From NCBI GenBank assembly GCA_040218875.1, contig JAVJQP010000050.1: a DNA stretch of 64,000 bases; one strand, written 5' to 3'. Position numbers and translations under genes: made by a program. Shown here piece by piece: positions 9,093 through 18,460 of this stretch (its first letter is position 1; each line of letters opens with the position of its first letter). Below the pieces are notes generated by a model. The model saw nothing but the letters and a program-made list of their open reading frames with translations. It did no database searches and was not told where the DNA came from. This DNA comes from Coleofasciculus sp937127375 (GTDB lineage: Bacteria; Cyanobacteriota; Cyanobacteriia; Cyanobacteriales; Coleofasciculaceae).

Positions 9093-10622
9093 ATGTACAT
9101 CGGATTTCTCAACCCCCAAGGTAACTTTGACCCAGAGGATAGGTATATTACAGAACATCCCGACTTTGGCGGTCAACTGGTGTATGTCAAGCAAGTCGCC
9201 CTGGCGATCGCGGCGCAGGGACACCGGGTTGATATCCTCACCCGTCAAATCATCGATCCAGAGTGGGAGGGGTTTGCTAAACCCTTTGATGGGTATCCCG
9301 GTGTGGAAAATCTCCGGATTGTCCGCTTACCCGCCGGACCCCAGGAATTTTTACGCAAAGAGTTACTTTGGACTCATCTGGTTCGAGATTGGGTACCCAA
9401 TATTCTGAAATTTTATCAAGACCAAGGGGAAATTCCCGATATCATGACCGCCCACTACGCGGATGGGGGACTGGCGGGTTTATTACTTGAAGCACAAACA
9501 GGCGTACCGTTTACGTTTACCGCCCATTCCCTAGGCGCTCAAAAGATGGACAAATTAAAGGTGACGCCAGAAAATTTGGCACAAATGAACGACTATTACT
9601 ACTTTGGACACCGCCTAGTTGTCGAACGCCTCAGCATGAATCACTCGGCAATTAATATTACGAATACTCGCCAAGAACGCTTCAACCAATATAGTCATCC
9701 GGCGTATCGATGTGCTGTCGATGTCGATAATGATGCTCCCTTTGCGGTAATTTCACCGGGAGTAGACCCAGCTATGTTTAGTGCTGAGGTTCGCTCTCCC
9801 AACGAAGAGGCAACCTATCAGTTAGTTCAAGATAAATTAGCGCGAGATATTGCTGAGTCGCGGCGGGATTTACCCGTGATTCTGGCATCGAGTCGATTAG
9901 ACCCTAAAAAGAATCTTTTGGGACTTGTACAAGCCTTTGCCTACAGTTGCACCTTGCAAGAACGAGCTAATATCGTGCTAATTACGGCGGGATTAGATAA
10001 TCCACTAAAAGAGAAGGTAAAGGATGAACAAACAGAACAACAGGTATTGGCACCAATCCGAGAAGTGGTGAATGACCATAACTTATGGGGCAAAATTAGC
10101 GCCTTTTGCGTCCCGGATCAACCCGCCCTAGCCGCCACTTATCGCTTTTTAGCCCAACGCCGCTCCGTATTTGCTCTACCCTCTCTGTTTGAACCCTTTG
10201 GTTTAGCTCCCTTAGAAGCCGCCGCCGCCGGATTACCGGTTGTCGTTACCCAGAATGGGGGAATTACAGAAAGCTTACAGACAGATCATCAAGAGTATGG
10301 GGTTTTAATTGACCCCGATGATCCGGTGGATATGGCGCGAGGATTGGAACGGTTAATCTGTAATGAATCTGAGTGGCAGAGTTATTCTCAACGGACTCAG
10401 CAACTGGTACTGAATCACTATACTTGGGAAAGTACAGCTCAAGGCTATTTAAACGTAATTGAGCAGATTTTATCGTCACCTAAAACCAATCGTCGAGTAA
10501 GGCGACTTCCAATTCATCCGTTCTTACGTAATCCCCAACCGGAAAACGATGTTTCCGTGGCTCAATTGAGTCAACTCTACTTTGGTCATGATGATCCATC
10601 TGTGGGCGAACTTAATCATTGA
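9093..10622 (+). CDS. Sucrose-phosphate-synthase-like GT4 glycosyltransferase
   Basis: The protein opens with LNPQGNFDPEDRYITEHPDFGGQ, the phosphate/acceptor loop of sucrose synthase and sucrose-phosphate synthase type GT4 enzymes. It continues to a C-terminal nucleotide-sugar fold with the E-x7-E motif FEPFGLAPLEA near residue 365. At 509 residues it has the glycosyltransferase domain only, without a sucrose-phosphatase domain. It probably transfers glucose from UDP- or ADP-glucose to fructose-6-phosphate or a related acceptor, making sucrose as compatible solute. Other hexosyl acceptors are possible. The start is the first ATG after a duplicated leader; no strong ribosome-binding site is visible. 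Confidence 0.82.
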   Translation: MYIGFLNPQGNFDPEDRYITEHPDFGGQLVYVKQVALAIAAQGHRVDILTRQIIDPEWEGFAKPFDGYPGVENLRIVRLPAGPQEFLRKELLWTHLVRDWVPNILKFYQDQGEIPDIMTAHYADGGLAGLLLEAQTGVPFTFTAHSLGAQKMDKLKVTPENLAQMNDYYYFGHRLVVERLSMNHSAINITNTRQERFNQYSHPAYRCAVDVDNDAPFAVISPGVDPAMFSAEVRSPNEEATYQLVQDKLARDIAESRRDLPVILASSRLDPKKNLLGLVQAFAYSCTLQERANIVLITAGLDNPLKEKVKDEQTEQQVLAPIREVVNDHNLWGKISAFCVPDQPALAATYRFLAQRRSVFALPSLFEPFGLAPLEAAAAGLPVVVTQNGGITESLQTDHQEYGVLIDPDDPVDMARGLERLICNESEWQSYSQRTQQLVLNHYTWESTAQGYLNVIEQILSSPKTNRRVRRLPIHPFLRNPQPENDVSVAQLSQLYFGHDDPSVGELNH

Positions 10623-10945
10623 CTTAAACTTAACTTTGTGATAACAGTGTAAAGCTATTACCTTTAAATTCAAGTCGGATATTAAAAAAAAATTATCATT
10701 GACAAATACTTCTTAAATATGTTATAATAGCCAAAAATTAATTAACCACTTCCCATTATTTTTCCTATGATTTTTATTTTAGCCATATTTTATCTGGGTA
10801 ATAGTCTTTAACTTAATTTTTTGGACACACTTATTCGCATAATCAGTACAAAAACAACTCAACCATAAAACTTCATTGTGATGTCTAAATGTCATGTATG
10901 AAGCTACGTTTTGGAGTTATTAATTAGGGTGTATAAAATAATGTC
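10623..10945. other. AT-rich leader region of the EPS locus
   Basis: This gene-free 323-bp stretch is very AT-rich and contains the near-consensus promoter at 10699-10728. No further ORF or repeat family was seen. It would give the first EPS gene a 5' leader of about 210 nt. Confidence 0.6.
10699..10728 (+). promoter_or_regulatory. Consensus sigma70-type promoter of the EPS locus
   Basis: TTGACA at 10699-10704 and TATAAT at 10723-10728 are separated by 18 bp. Both hexamers are perfect matches to the group 1 sigma consensus. Transcription would start near 10735. Confidence 0.75.
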
Positions 10946-12067
10946 ATGAAAATTGCTTTAGTTCATGATTATTTAACCCAAAGAGGGGGAGCAGAGCGAG
11001 TATTTGAACTGCTTTGTCAATATTTTCCCGAAGCTGATATATTTACATCACTATACGATCCGCAGCGAACCATTGAGTTAGGCGATCGCTTGGTGAAGAC
11101 CACGCAACTGCAAAATATTCCCGGCGCCACCAAGTACTTCCGACTCTTGGCGCCGTTCTACTATCCAGCGTTTCGGGCATTAGACCTGCAAGAGTATGAT
11201 TTAATCATTAGCAGCACCAGTAGCTTCGCTAAAGGGGTGCGGAAACGTCCTGGCGCTACTCATATTTGTTTTTGTCATAACGTCACCCGGTTTCTCTGGG
11301 ATACCCAAACTTACCTACGGGAATACAAGAACTTTCGACTCTATTCCCCCGTAATTGAACTAATCTTTAATCAGCTCAGAGAGTTCGATATCGCCTACGC
11401 TCAGGAACCCGATCTCTATATTGCCAATTCAACCACGGTGGCTAAGCGAATTCAAAGCATCTATGGAAAACCCGCACAAGTCATTCACTATCCAATTAAT
11501 ACCAGCAAGTTTATTTTTGACGATCAAAAGGAAGATTATTTCTATGTTTCATCCCGCATGATCAGCTATAAACGCATCGATATTATCGTGGAAGCCTTCA
11601 ATTGGCTGGGGTGGAAGCTTCTGATTGCTGGTGATGGACCAGAACGAGAACGTCTTGAAGCCAAAGCCTTGGACAATATTCGATTTTTGGGGTACGTGAG
11701 TGATAAGGAGCGCAAGCAGCTTATGGCAAAAGCGCAGGGGGTGATTATTGCTGCATTAGAAGACTATGGATTAGTTCCCATTGAAGCCAACGTCAGTGGT
11801 ACTCCAGTAATTGCTTACGGTGCAGGAGGAGTCCTGGATACACAAATTCCCGGGAAAACTGGCGTATTTTTCAAGAAACAAACTCCAGAATCTATCCATG
11901 CCGCCTTAATCAAATTCAATCAATTACCATGGAATTATAGTCAGATTCGGGATCATGCTCTGAGTAACTTCTCAGAAGCAGTATTTTTTGGCAAAGTGAC
12001 CCAATTAATGGAGCAGGTGTGTGGATTTAGACCGTATCATTCTCTCTCATTTATCCATTCCAGTTGA
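10946..12067 (+). CDS. GT4 glycosyltransferase (WbaZ-like)
   Basis: A 373-residue GT-B enzyme. The N-terminus MKIALVHDYLTQRGGAERV binds the acceptor/phosphate loop, and the C-terminal E-x7-E motif is EDYGLVPIEA. The conserved CFCHNVTRFLWD segment is characteristic of WbaZ-type mannosyl/rhamnosyl transferases in capsule loci. It likely adds a sugar to the lipid-linked EPS repeat unit at the inner face of the plasma membrane. It is the first gene after the consensus promoter, and the Wzc-like kinase begins 6 bp after its stop, so the two are surely co-transcribed. Confidence 0.88.
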   Translation: MKIALVHDYLTQRGGAERVFELLCQYFPEADIFTSLYDPQRTIELGDRLVKTTQLQNIPGATKYFRLLAPFYYPAFRALDLQEYDLIISSTSSFAKGVRKRPGATHICFCHNVTRFLWDTQTYLREYKNFRLYSPVIELIFNQLREFDIAYAQEPDLYIANSTTVAKRIQSIYGKPAQVIHYPINTSKFIFDDQKEDYFYVSSRMISYKRIDIIVEAFNWLGWKLLIAGDGPERERLEAKALDNIRFLGYVSDKERKQLMAKAQGVIIAALEDYGLVPIEANVSGTPVIAYGAGGVLDTQIPGKTGVFFKKQTPESIHAALIKFNQLPWNYSQIRDHALSNFSEAVFFGKVTQLMEQVCGFRPYHSLSFIHSS

Positions 12068-12073
12068 GCAATC

Positions 12074-14275
12074 GTGACAGTGACATCAAATAATCCTCAG
12101 GGAGCAGATACCGATTTTGGTTACGGGCAACTGTTTGCCATCTTAGTCCGCCGACGCTTTTGGTTTTTCGGTGTATTTTGTGGGGTTTTGGCGATCGCAA
12201 CTCCTCTGTCGTTGACCAAATCTCCCACCTACCGGAGTTCCATGCAGCTATTGGTTGAGCCGTATTTCAGAGAAAATAATCAAAATAGACAACCGGCTTT
12301 TGAAGATCAGGTGAAGGACTCGAATCTAGAAGTAGATTACGCCACCCAGTTAAACCTAATGCGGAGTACTCAACTTCTGCAACAAGCCGTGGATTTGCTG
12401 CACCCGCGATACCCAAACCTTGAGGTTGGAACCCTGAAGGAATCCTTGACAGTTACCCGGAAGCAGGAGGGTAAAACAGAGACTAAGATTGTGCAAGTGG
12501 ACTATACCAGCAATGATCCGGTTAAAACCCAAAAGGTTCTAGAAGCGATTCAAAAGGTTTATCAGGAGTTCAGCCTCCAGCAGCAGCAACAACGCATTGC
12601 CGAAGGTTTAGCATTTATCAATAACCAGTTACCCACCGCACGCCAGAGTGTCAGCCAAGCCGAGCAAGCCCTAGAACAGTTTCGCCAAACCCAGAACCTG
12701 ATTGACCCGCAGCAGCAAGCCACAACGGTGACACAAAGGCTGAACACGATTAAGCAAGAGCGAGAAACTATTCGCGCTCAGTTACAAGAAACCAGGGCGC
12801 GTTATCAACAACTACAGCAACAACTGGCGCGTTCTCCCCAAAAGGCACTCACCGCTTCCCGCTTAAGTGAGTCATCCCGTTACCAAACTCTGCTGGATGA
12901 ACTGCAAAAGACGGAACTCACCTTGGCAGAGCAACGGGTGAGATTTACCGATGCTGATCCGAGTGTACAGAACCTGATGCAACAGCGTCAGCGCCAGCAG
13001 GAACTGTTGCAAGCCGAAGCCAATCGCGTATTAGGAGAAGTGCGACTAGAAACAGCAGAAAGCTTAGAGAAAGCTGGACAGTTGGGAGATACAGATTTGA
13101 ATCTTTCACGCCAGCTTGTGGAAACCAAAACCCATCTGGAAGCTCTAGCAGCAAGGGATCAGAGTTTGGCACAAACTCAGCAGCAACTCCAAGCGCAACT
13201 GAGTCGTTTTCCTCAACTGATAGCGGAGTACGAACACCTGCAACCTGAGGTGCAAGTAGAACGCAACACCCTGCAAAAACTCCTCGCAGCCCGACAAGAG
13301 TTAGGGATTGAAATCGCTAGGGGCGGATTTAAATGGCAAGTGGTGGAAGCCCCCCACTTAGGCAATCAACTGGGTCCGAACACAAAGCAGGACTTAATCT
13401 TGGCTGTGGTGGTGGGGTTTTTCTTGGGCGGAGTGGCGGCTTTTGGACGGGAAGCGCTTGATGATGCTGTGCATACCTCTGATCAGTTGAAGCAACGGGT
13501 GGCACTGCCTTTACTGGGTATCTTACCCCAATTGCCTCGCCTGAGTACCAATGGGCGGCTGATGCACTTTCCCTTCAGTAAGTCGCCCACTCCTGAACCG
13601 GAAACCCTTCCCATGCTGCAATCGCTGCCCTTGCGGGAATCGTTAGATCTGATCTATAAACATATCCAACTGTTAAACGCTGATGCCATACTCAAATCTC
13701 TGGTTATTACGTCCGCCTTACCTGGTGAGGGGAAGTCCACATTCGTATTGGGTTTGGCATTTAGTGCCGCTCGCTTACACCAGCGGGTACTCTTAATTGA
13801 TGCGGATTTGCGCCGTCCGACGCTGCACCAACAGCTTCACTTGTCTAATGATCAAGGACTGGCAACGATACTTGCTGATCAAACGTCAGACGTTGCTCCA
13901 CAGCCGCTTTCCCTGTTCGGCGTCGAGATTGAGGTATTAACGGCTGGACCAACGCCACCCGATCCGGTTAAGTTGCTGAGTTCTCAACGAATGAAGCAAT
14001 TAATGGCGACCTTTGAACAGCGTTATGACTTAATGTTACTCGATACTCCGCCAGTTCTGGGTATTGTCGATGCTATGCAAGCGGCTTCATTTTGTCAGGG
14101 TGTGGTATTGGTTGCTCGCTTAGATCGGGTGACGCAATCAGAACTGACTGAGGCAACTAATCTGCTGGGTCCCTTGAACGCGATCGGTGTGGTGGCAAAT
14201 GGTGCTAGTAGTTATACCAATCGTTATGTTGCTGATGCCCAGCAGAGTAAACGTCAAGTATTAGAGCTTAACTAG
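12074..14275 (+). CDS. Wzc-like polysaccharide co-polymerase / BY-kinase
   Basis: Controls chain length and export of capsular polysaccharide from the plasma membrane. An N-terminal Wzz domain with a membrane segment (about residues 32-50) is followed by a Gln-rich periplasmic coiled coil (170-410), a second membrane segment (about 440-458) and a cytosolic kinase domain. That domain has Walker A PGEGKST (550-556), Walker A' LLIDADLRRP and Walker B LMLLDTPP. The usual C-terminal tyrosine cluster is poor: only two Tyr lie near the end (SYTNRYV), so autophosphorylation may be limited. GTG start, 6 bp after the preceding gene. The outer-membrane Wza partner is not in the window. Confidence 0.92.
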   Translation: MTVTSNNPQGADTDFGYGQLFAILVRRRFWFFGVFCGVLAIATPLSLTKSPTYRSSMQLLVEPYFRENNQNRQPAFEDQVKDSNLEVDYATQLNLMRSTQLLQQAVDLLHPRYPNLEVGTLKESLTVTRKQEGKTETKIVQVDYTSNDPVKTQKVLEAIQKVYQEFSLQQQQQRIAEGLAFINNQLPTARQSVSQAEQALEQFRQTQNLIDPQQQATTVTQRLNTIKQERETIRAQLQETRARYQQLQQQLARSPQKALTASRLSESSRYQTLLDELQKTELTLAEQRVRFTDADPSVQNLMQQRQRQQELLQAEANRVLGEVRLETAESLEKAGQLGDTDLNLSRQLVETKTHLEALAARDQSLAQTQQQLQAQLSRFPQLIAEYEHLQPEVQVERNTLQKLLAARQELGIEIARGGFKWQVVEAPHLGNQLGPNTKQDLILAVVVGFFLGGVAAFGREALDDAVHTSDQLKQRVALPLLGILPQLPRLSTNGRLMHFPFSKSPTPEPETLPMLQSLPLRESLDLIYKHIQLLNADAILKSLVITSALPGEGKSTFVLGLAFSAARLHQRVLLIDADLRRPTLHQQLHLSNDQGLATILADQTSDVAPQPLSLFGVEIEVLTAGPTPPDPVKLLSSQRMKQLMATFEQRYDLMLLDTPPVLGIVDAMQAASFCQGVVLVARLDRVTQSELTEATNLLGPLNAIGVVANGASSYTNRYVADAQQSKRQVLELN

Positions 14276-14629
14276 ACTCACCCGCCGTACTTCAATTTGT
14301 AGCAAGCCAAGGAGTATGTTGAGCCTAAATAGCTTAGCAATTTGGTTAAGTATAAATACTTAGATCATTCAGAACAGAATGTGGGAATAGCGCTCCACTG
14401 GAAAGAAAAAGGAGTAACGGTTTACGGTTCATCTTTATCGAATTGTTATAGAGTCTTCATCAAATCTTTACAAAAAAACCAAAAAAAAAACACTTAAATC
14501 GCTTAAAATTAAAATATTCTACTGCTGAAGTAAAAATAAATATTGGGCAACTAAGCTATCCGAAGTTTGTCGGATTCTCGTTTAGCTTGTTTAATTAATT
14601 AACCCATCTACATCTACTTATTGAGACGA
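14276..14629. other. Gene-free spacer within the EPS locus
   Basis: 354 bp, AT-rich, with poly-A runs around 14470-14490. No ORF, hairpin or repeat family was recognised and no convincing promoter hexamers were seen, though the length suggests a separate transcription unit starts here. Confidence 0.4.
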
Positions 14630-15550
14630 ATGAGCATCTCTCCAATTGCACCTAGCACTAAAAAATTGACTCATGAGCAAAAACAGAGTTGTCCACATTC
14701 ATGTATGCTGAAATGGCGACAGGATAAATTGCTAGTCAGGCGCAGAAATTTGGACAACCATCCTTGTTTGACTACGTTGGAGAATGATCAACGGTTAACT
14801 GAGTGTTTGAAACATTCCCCAGTCAAACTCGTTTCTTTAGATTACGAACTTGGAGAGACTCAACTCAAGCGTTGGGCAGATGCTTGTGAGCAAGCGGGGA
14901 AGCCCGTCTTTTTGCGAATTCCTTCTCTTCGGGAATTACCGAGAAATCGCCGTCCCCTAAACTGGTTTATCAAGCGTATTATTGATGGACTCGCTGCTTC
15001 TTTCTTATTAATCGTGTTGAGTCCCATCCTGCTGCTATTAGCATTTTTGGTTCGTATGTCCTCGCCAGGACCGATATTCTTTAAGCAATGGCGGATTGGT
15101 AAACGGGGCAGGTTTTTCCGGATTCTCAAGTTTCGCACAATGGTGGTGGATGCCGAGAAACTGCACCATCAAGTGATGGGTGATATGCCAGGGTTGCACA
15201 AGTGCAAAGATGACCCCCGCGTGACTCCCCTAGGGCTTTGGCTGCGAAAGTACAACTTGGATGAATTACCCCAGTTAATTAATGTGTTACGGGGTGAACT
15301 CAGCTTAGTTGGACCCCGCCCCTGGGCTTTGTATGATGCTGTACGGATTAGCCCTGAAGGAAAACGGCGGTTGAATGCCCGACCTGGAATCACGGGAAGT
15401 TGGCAGGTAGAAGCCCGGTCAACTCTGCTGGATTTGGAAACAATTAATCATTGGGATCTCGACTATCTCCGTGGTTGGTCAGTGCGGCAGGATCTCATGC
15501 TGCTGTTGAGAACAATTCCCAAAGTACTCTCCGGTTTTGGCGCTTACTAG
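14630..15550 (+). CDS. Priming undecaprenyl-phosphate sugar transferase
   Basis: This bacterial sugar transferase (WcaJ/WbaP type, like heterocyst HepD) moves a sugar-1-phosphate from a nucleotide sugar onto undecaprenyl phosphate and starts each EPS repeat unit. After about 105 unassigned N-terminal residues come a single hydrophobic hairpin (about 123-145) and the catalytic segment, with KFRTM, DELPQLINVLRGELSLVGPRP (the family signature) and PGITGSWQV. It has only one membrane segment, so it is the short PglC-like architecture with an extra soluble N-terminus. I prefer the ATG at 14630 to the TTG at 14621. Confidence 0.92.
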   Translation: MSISPIAPSTKKLTHEQKQSCPHSCMLKWRQDKLLVRRRNLDNHPCLTTLENDQRLTECLKHSPVKLVSLDYELGETQLKRWADACEQAGKPVFLRIPSLRELPRNRRPLNWFIKRIIDGLAASFLLIVLSPILLLLAFLVRMSSPGPIFFKQWRIGKRGRFFRILKFRTMVVDAEKLHHQVMGDMPGLHKCKDDPRVTPLGLWLRKYNLDELPQLINVLRGELSLVGPRPWALYDAVRISPEGKRRLNARPGITGSWQVEARSTLLDLETINHWDLDYLRGWSVRQDLMLLLRTIPKVLSGFGAY

Positions 15551-15674
15551 AAAACGTCGCCCCTGCCTCTGTTGTCATCTGAACCGAAAACCTTTCAAGT
15601 GAATGAATGTTTTCGCTGGCATCGAGAGTCTCTCAACCCAACCCTAGTATAACCCTGCTGTTGATCAAATACCC

Positions 15675-17525
15675 ATGGTACTAAAGGTTCCTAACCCAAT
15701 CCGCAATTTCCTGAAAACCACCCGCTTTTGGCAGGATAATGCTTTTATCTTTCGAGAGTTTAAAAATTTTCGCCGCATTGCTATTTTGGCGGTGGTGTTT
15801 ACATTACTGGCAGCGGTGTTTGAGGGGTTCGGCGTTGGGTTTATCCTGTCCTTCTTACAAAGTTTTACCAGCCCAGAAGCTGAGCCAATTAAAACGGGAA
15901 TTGAGTGGCTTGATGTTTGGGTATTAGCGGTCAATGCACCCGCTAGAGAACGACTCTATCGGGTATCTGCTCTGATTCTAGTGGTTACTTGGCTGCGATG
16001 TGGATTGACCTACTTAGGACTGGTTTATAGTAAAATTGCTCAGATTAATCTCATTGATGGGCTGCGAAAGCAAATGTTTGAACAGCTTCAAGGATTGAGT
16101 CTGAGATATTTTTCTAAGACTCGTTCGGGTGAACTGCTCAATAGTTTAACGACGGAAATTGAGCAAATTAAACAGTCTTTTGAGGTGATGGCTTTTCTGT
16201 TGACTCGGGGGTCAACGCTCATCGCTTATATCATCTCAATGGTGTTGATATCCTGGCAACTGACGATCATTTCCTTGATGTTGTTTACGCTACTTTCTGT
16301 TGGAGTATCAACATTGATCGCTCGGGTACGAGAAGCCAGCTTTGAACGGTCAAAAGCCAATGGAATGTTTGTCGCCACAGCCGTTGAATTTATCAGTGGA
16401 ATTCGCACGGTTCACGCCTTTGCTACCCAGGATTTTGAACGCAGGCGTTTTTATGATGCCAGCTCAGGCATTGTCAACACGATGACCAAAATCGTGAAAG
16501 CGAGTAATTTGGTCGGACCGCTTTCGGAGGGGATGTCCATTACGATTATTATCGGAATGTTACTGTTTGCTTTTGCGACGTTTATTCCCAATAATCAGCT
16601 TCAACCTGCTTCATTTTTGACATTCTTATTCGTTTTGTTTCGTCTGATGCCCATTGTCCGTCAATTCAATGGAACTCGAGCCAAACTCGGTGATTTTCAA
16701 GGGTCGCTGAATAATATTAAAGAGTTACTCAGAACTGACAATAAACCCTATTTTGAAGATGGAACAGTTCAGTTTAAAGGCTTACAACGAGGGATTGAGT
16801 TTGTCGGTGTCGATTTTGGGTATGAGGCGGATAATCTTGTCTTACATAACGTTACGCTAACCATTGAACGAGGAAAGACGACGGCGTTAGTGGGGGCGTC
16901 GGGTGCGGGTAAAACCACCCTAGCGGATCTGATTCCCCGATTCTATGATCCAACACACGGAAACGTTTTGTTGGATGGCATCGATTTGCGGGACTTTGAC
17001 ATTCATTCTGTACGTCGTCGGCTGGCGATTGTTAGTCAGGACACGTTTATTTTTAATACATCGGTTCGCAATAATATTGCTTACGGCACAGAAGCAGCTG
17101 ATGAGACAGCGATTCGGGAAGCGGCTCGTTTAGCCAATGCCTTAGAGTTTATCGAAGAAATGCCCCAAGGGTTTGACACCCGCTTAGGCGATCGCGGAGT
17201 GAGGTTATCAGGGGGACAACGACAACGGATTGCGATCGCGCGAGCGCTGCTGCGTAATCCGGATATTCTGATTCTGGATGAAGCTACGAGTGCTTTAGAC
17301 TCCGTGTCAGAACGTCTGATTCAGGAGTCATTAGAGCAACTTTCAGTGGGACGAACCGTGATTGCGATCGCCCATCGGTTATCGACGATTATGCGGGCGG
17401 ATAAAGTTGTGGTACTTGAGCAGGGACGGATTGTTGAACAGGGAGGATATCAGGAGTTGTTAGAACATCGGGGTAAGCTTTGGAACTATCACCAAATGCA
17501 GCATGAATTGGGGCAAGTCGGCTAG
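15675..17525 (+). CDS. ABC exporter, HepA-like
   Basis: A 616-residue half-transporter fusing a six-helix membrane domain (1-340) to an ATPase. Walker A GASGAGKTT lies near residue 407, signature LSGGQRQR near 511 and Walker B ILILDEATSALD near 531. The N-terminus (NPIRNFLKTTRFWQDN) and overall layout resemble HepA, the exporter needed for the heterocyst polysaccharide envelope. In this locus it most likely flips or exports lipid-linked EPS or its precursors and may replace a Wzx flippase, which I do not find. The stop precedes the next gene by 16 bp, implying one operon. A multidrug/lipid exporter is the alternative. Confidence 0.88.
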   Translation: MVLKVPNPIRNFLKTTRFWQDNAFIFREFKNFRRIAILAVVFTLLAAVFEGFGVGFILSFLQSFTSPEAEPIKTGIEWLDVWVLAVNAPARERLYRVSALILVVTWLRCGLTYLGLVYSKIAQINLIDGLRKQMFEQLQGLSLRYFSKTRSGELLNSLTTEIEQIKQSFEVMAFLLTRGSTLIAYIISMVLISWQLTIISLMLFTLLSVGVSTLIARVREASFERSKANGMFVATAVEFISGIRTVHAFATQDFERRRFYDASSGIVNTMTKIVKASNLVGPLSEGMSITIIIGMLLFAFATFIPNNQLQPASFLTFLFVLFRLMPIVRQFNGTRAKLGDFQGSLNNIKELLRTDNKPYFEDGTVQFKGLQRGIEFVGVDFGYEADNLVLHNVTLTIERGKTTALVGASGAGKTTLADLIPRFYDPTHGNVLLDGIDLRDFDIHSVRRRLAIVSQDTFIFNTSVRNNIAYGTEAADETAIREAARLANALEFIEEMPQGFDTRLGDRGVRLSGGQRQRIAIARALLRNPDILILDEATSALDSVSERLIQESLEQLSVGRTVIAIAHRLSTIMRADKVVVLEQGRIVEQGGYQELLEHRGKLWNYHQMQHELGQVG

Positions 17526-17541
17526 GAGATCAGGTGATTTT

Positions 17542-18435
17542 ATGGTACTTCCTAATTTTTTGATTATCGGTGCTGCTAAAGCGGGAACCAGCTCACTCTA
17601 TTACTATCTCCAACAACACCCGCAAATTTATATGAGTCCGGTTAAGGAACCCAAATTCTTTGCTTTAGAGGGGGAACCCCTTGATTTTCAAGGTCCGGAT
17701 CAAGGGATCAATCGAACGTCTAGAACCAGCCTTGCTGCCTACAGCGAACTGTTTCAGGAGGTATCTGATCAGATTGCGATCGGTGAAGCCTCCCCCATCT
17801 ACCTGTACAGTCCTAAAGCGGCAACCCGGATAAAGCACTACCTCCCCAATGTAAAGCTGATCGCCATCTTGCGTCATCCTGTTGATCGGGCTTTCTCCAG
17901 TTTTGCTCACTTAGTTCGAGAAGGGTATGAAACCCTTTCCTTTGCCGAGGCTTTAAGGGAGGAGCCAACCCGGATACAGCGGAAATGGGCACCTCTTTTT
18001 TACTACAAGCAACAAGGATTCTATTATGAACAACTCAAGCGTTACTTTGATATATTTGAGCGATCGCAGCTCAAACTCTACCTTTATGAAGAACTCGCGG
18101 CAAACTCAACGGCTGTCGTCCAAGATATTTTTAGATTTCTGGGTGTAGATGATAAATTTACCCCTGACTTAAGTCGAAAAAATATATCGGGTGTTCCTAA
18201 AAGTAGGCTAGTGTATTCTCTGTTTAATCGAGACAACCCGATCAAGTCGGCGTTAAAACCGCTTTTTTCGGAACAGCTTCGTCGAACTATTGCTGAAAGG
18301 TTTGATAAACAAAACTTAGGGGCGAAACCTATTTTATCGCCAGAGGATCGCCAAGACTTGATAAAACTCTACAAAGAAGATATTTTCAAGCTTCAGGATC
18401 TGATCCAACGAGACCTTTCTCACTGGGTAACATAA
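17542..18435 (+). CDS. Sulfotransferase 1
   Basis: Transfers sulfate from PAPS to a hydroxyl or amine, presumably on the EPS. The 5'-phosphosulfate loop is IIGAAKAGTSSLYYYL at the N-terminus, and the 3'-phosphate motif LRHPVDRAFSSF sits near residues 110-121. I set the start at the ATG of MVLPNFLIIG; the longer in-frame start at 17503 overlaps the ABC gene. GGAGATCAGG upstream serves as ribosome-binding site. About 297 residues, typical for the Sulfotransfer_1/NDST-like family. It is a close paralogue of the copies at 20469 and 26033, sharing the C-terminal pattern NLGAKPIL and RDLSHW. Confidence 0.9.
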   Translation: MVLPNFLIIGAAKAGTSSLYYYLQQHPQIYMSPVKEPKFFALEGEPLDFQGPDQGINRTSRTSLAAYSELFQEVSDQIAIGEASPIYLYSPKAATRIKHYLPNVKLIAILRHPVDRAFSSFAHLVREGYETLSFAEALREEPTRIQRKWAPLFYYKQQGFYYEQLKRYFDIFERSQLKLYLYEELAANSTAVVQDIFRFLGVDDKFTPDLSRKNISGVPKSRLVYSLFNRDNPIKSALKPLFSEQLRRTIAERFDKQNLGAKPILSPEDRQDLIKLYKEDIFKLQDLIQRDLSHWVT

Positions 18436-18460
18436 ATGAGTTCTTGTGCTGAACTAAAAA

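Noticed and set aside
15675..17525. Multidrug exporter as the main reading of the ABC protein
   Set aside because: The HepA-like N-terminus and the EPS setting favour a polysaccharide role, although the alternative is not excluded.
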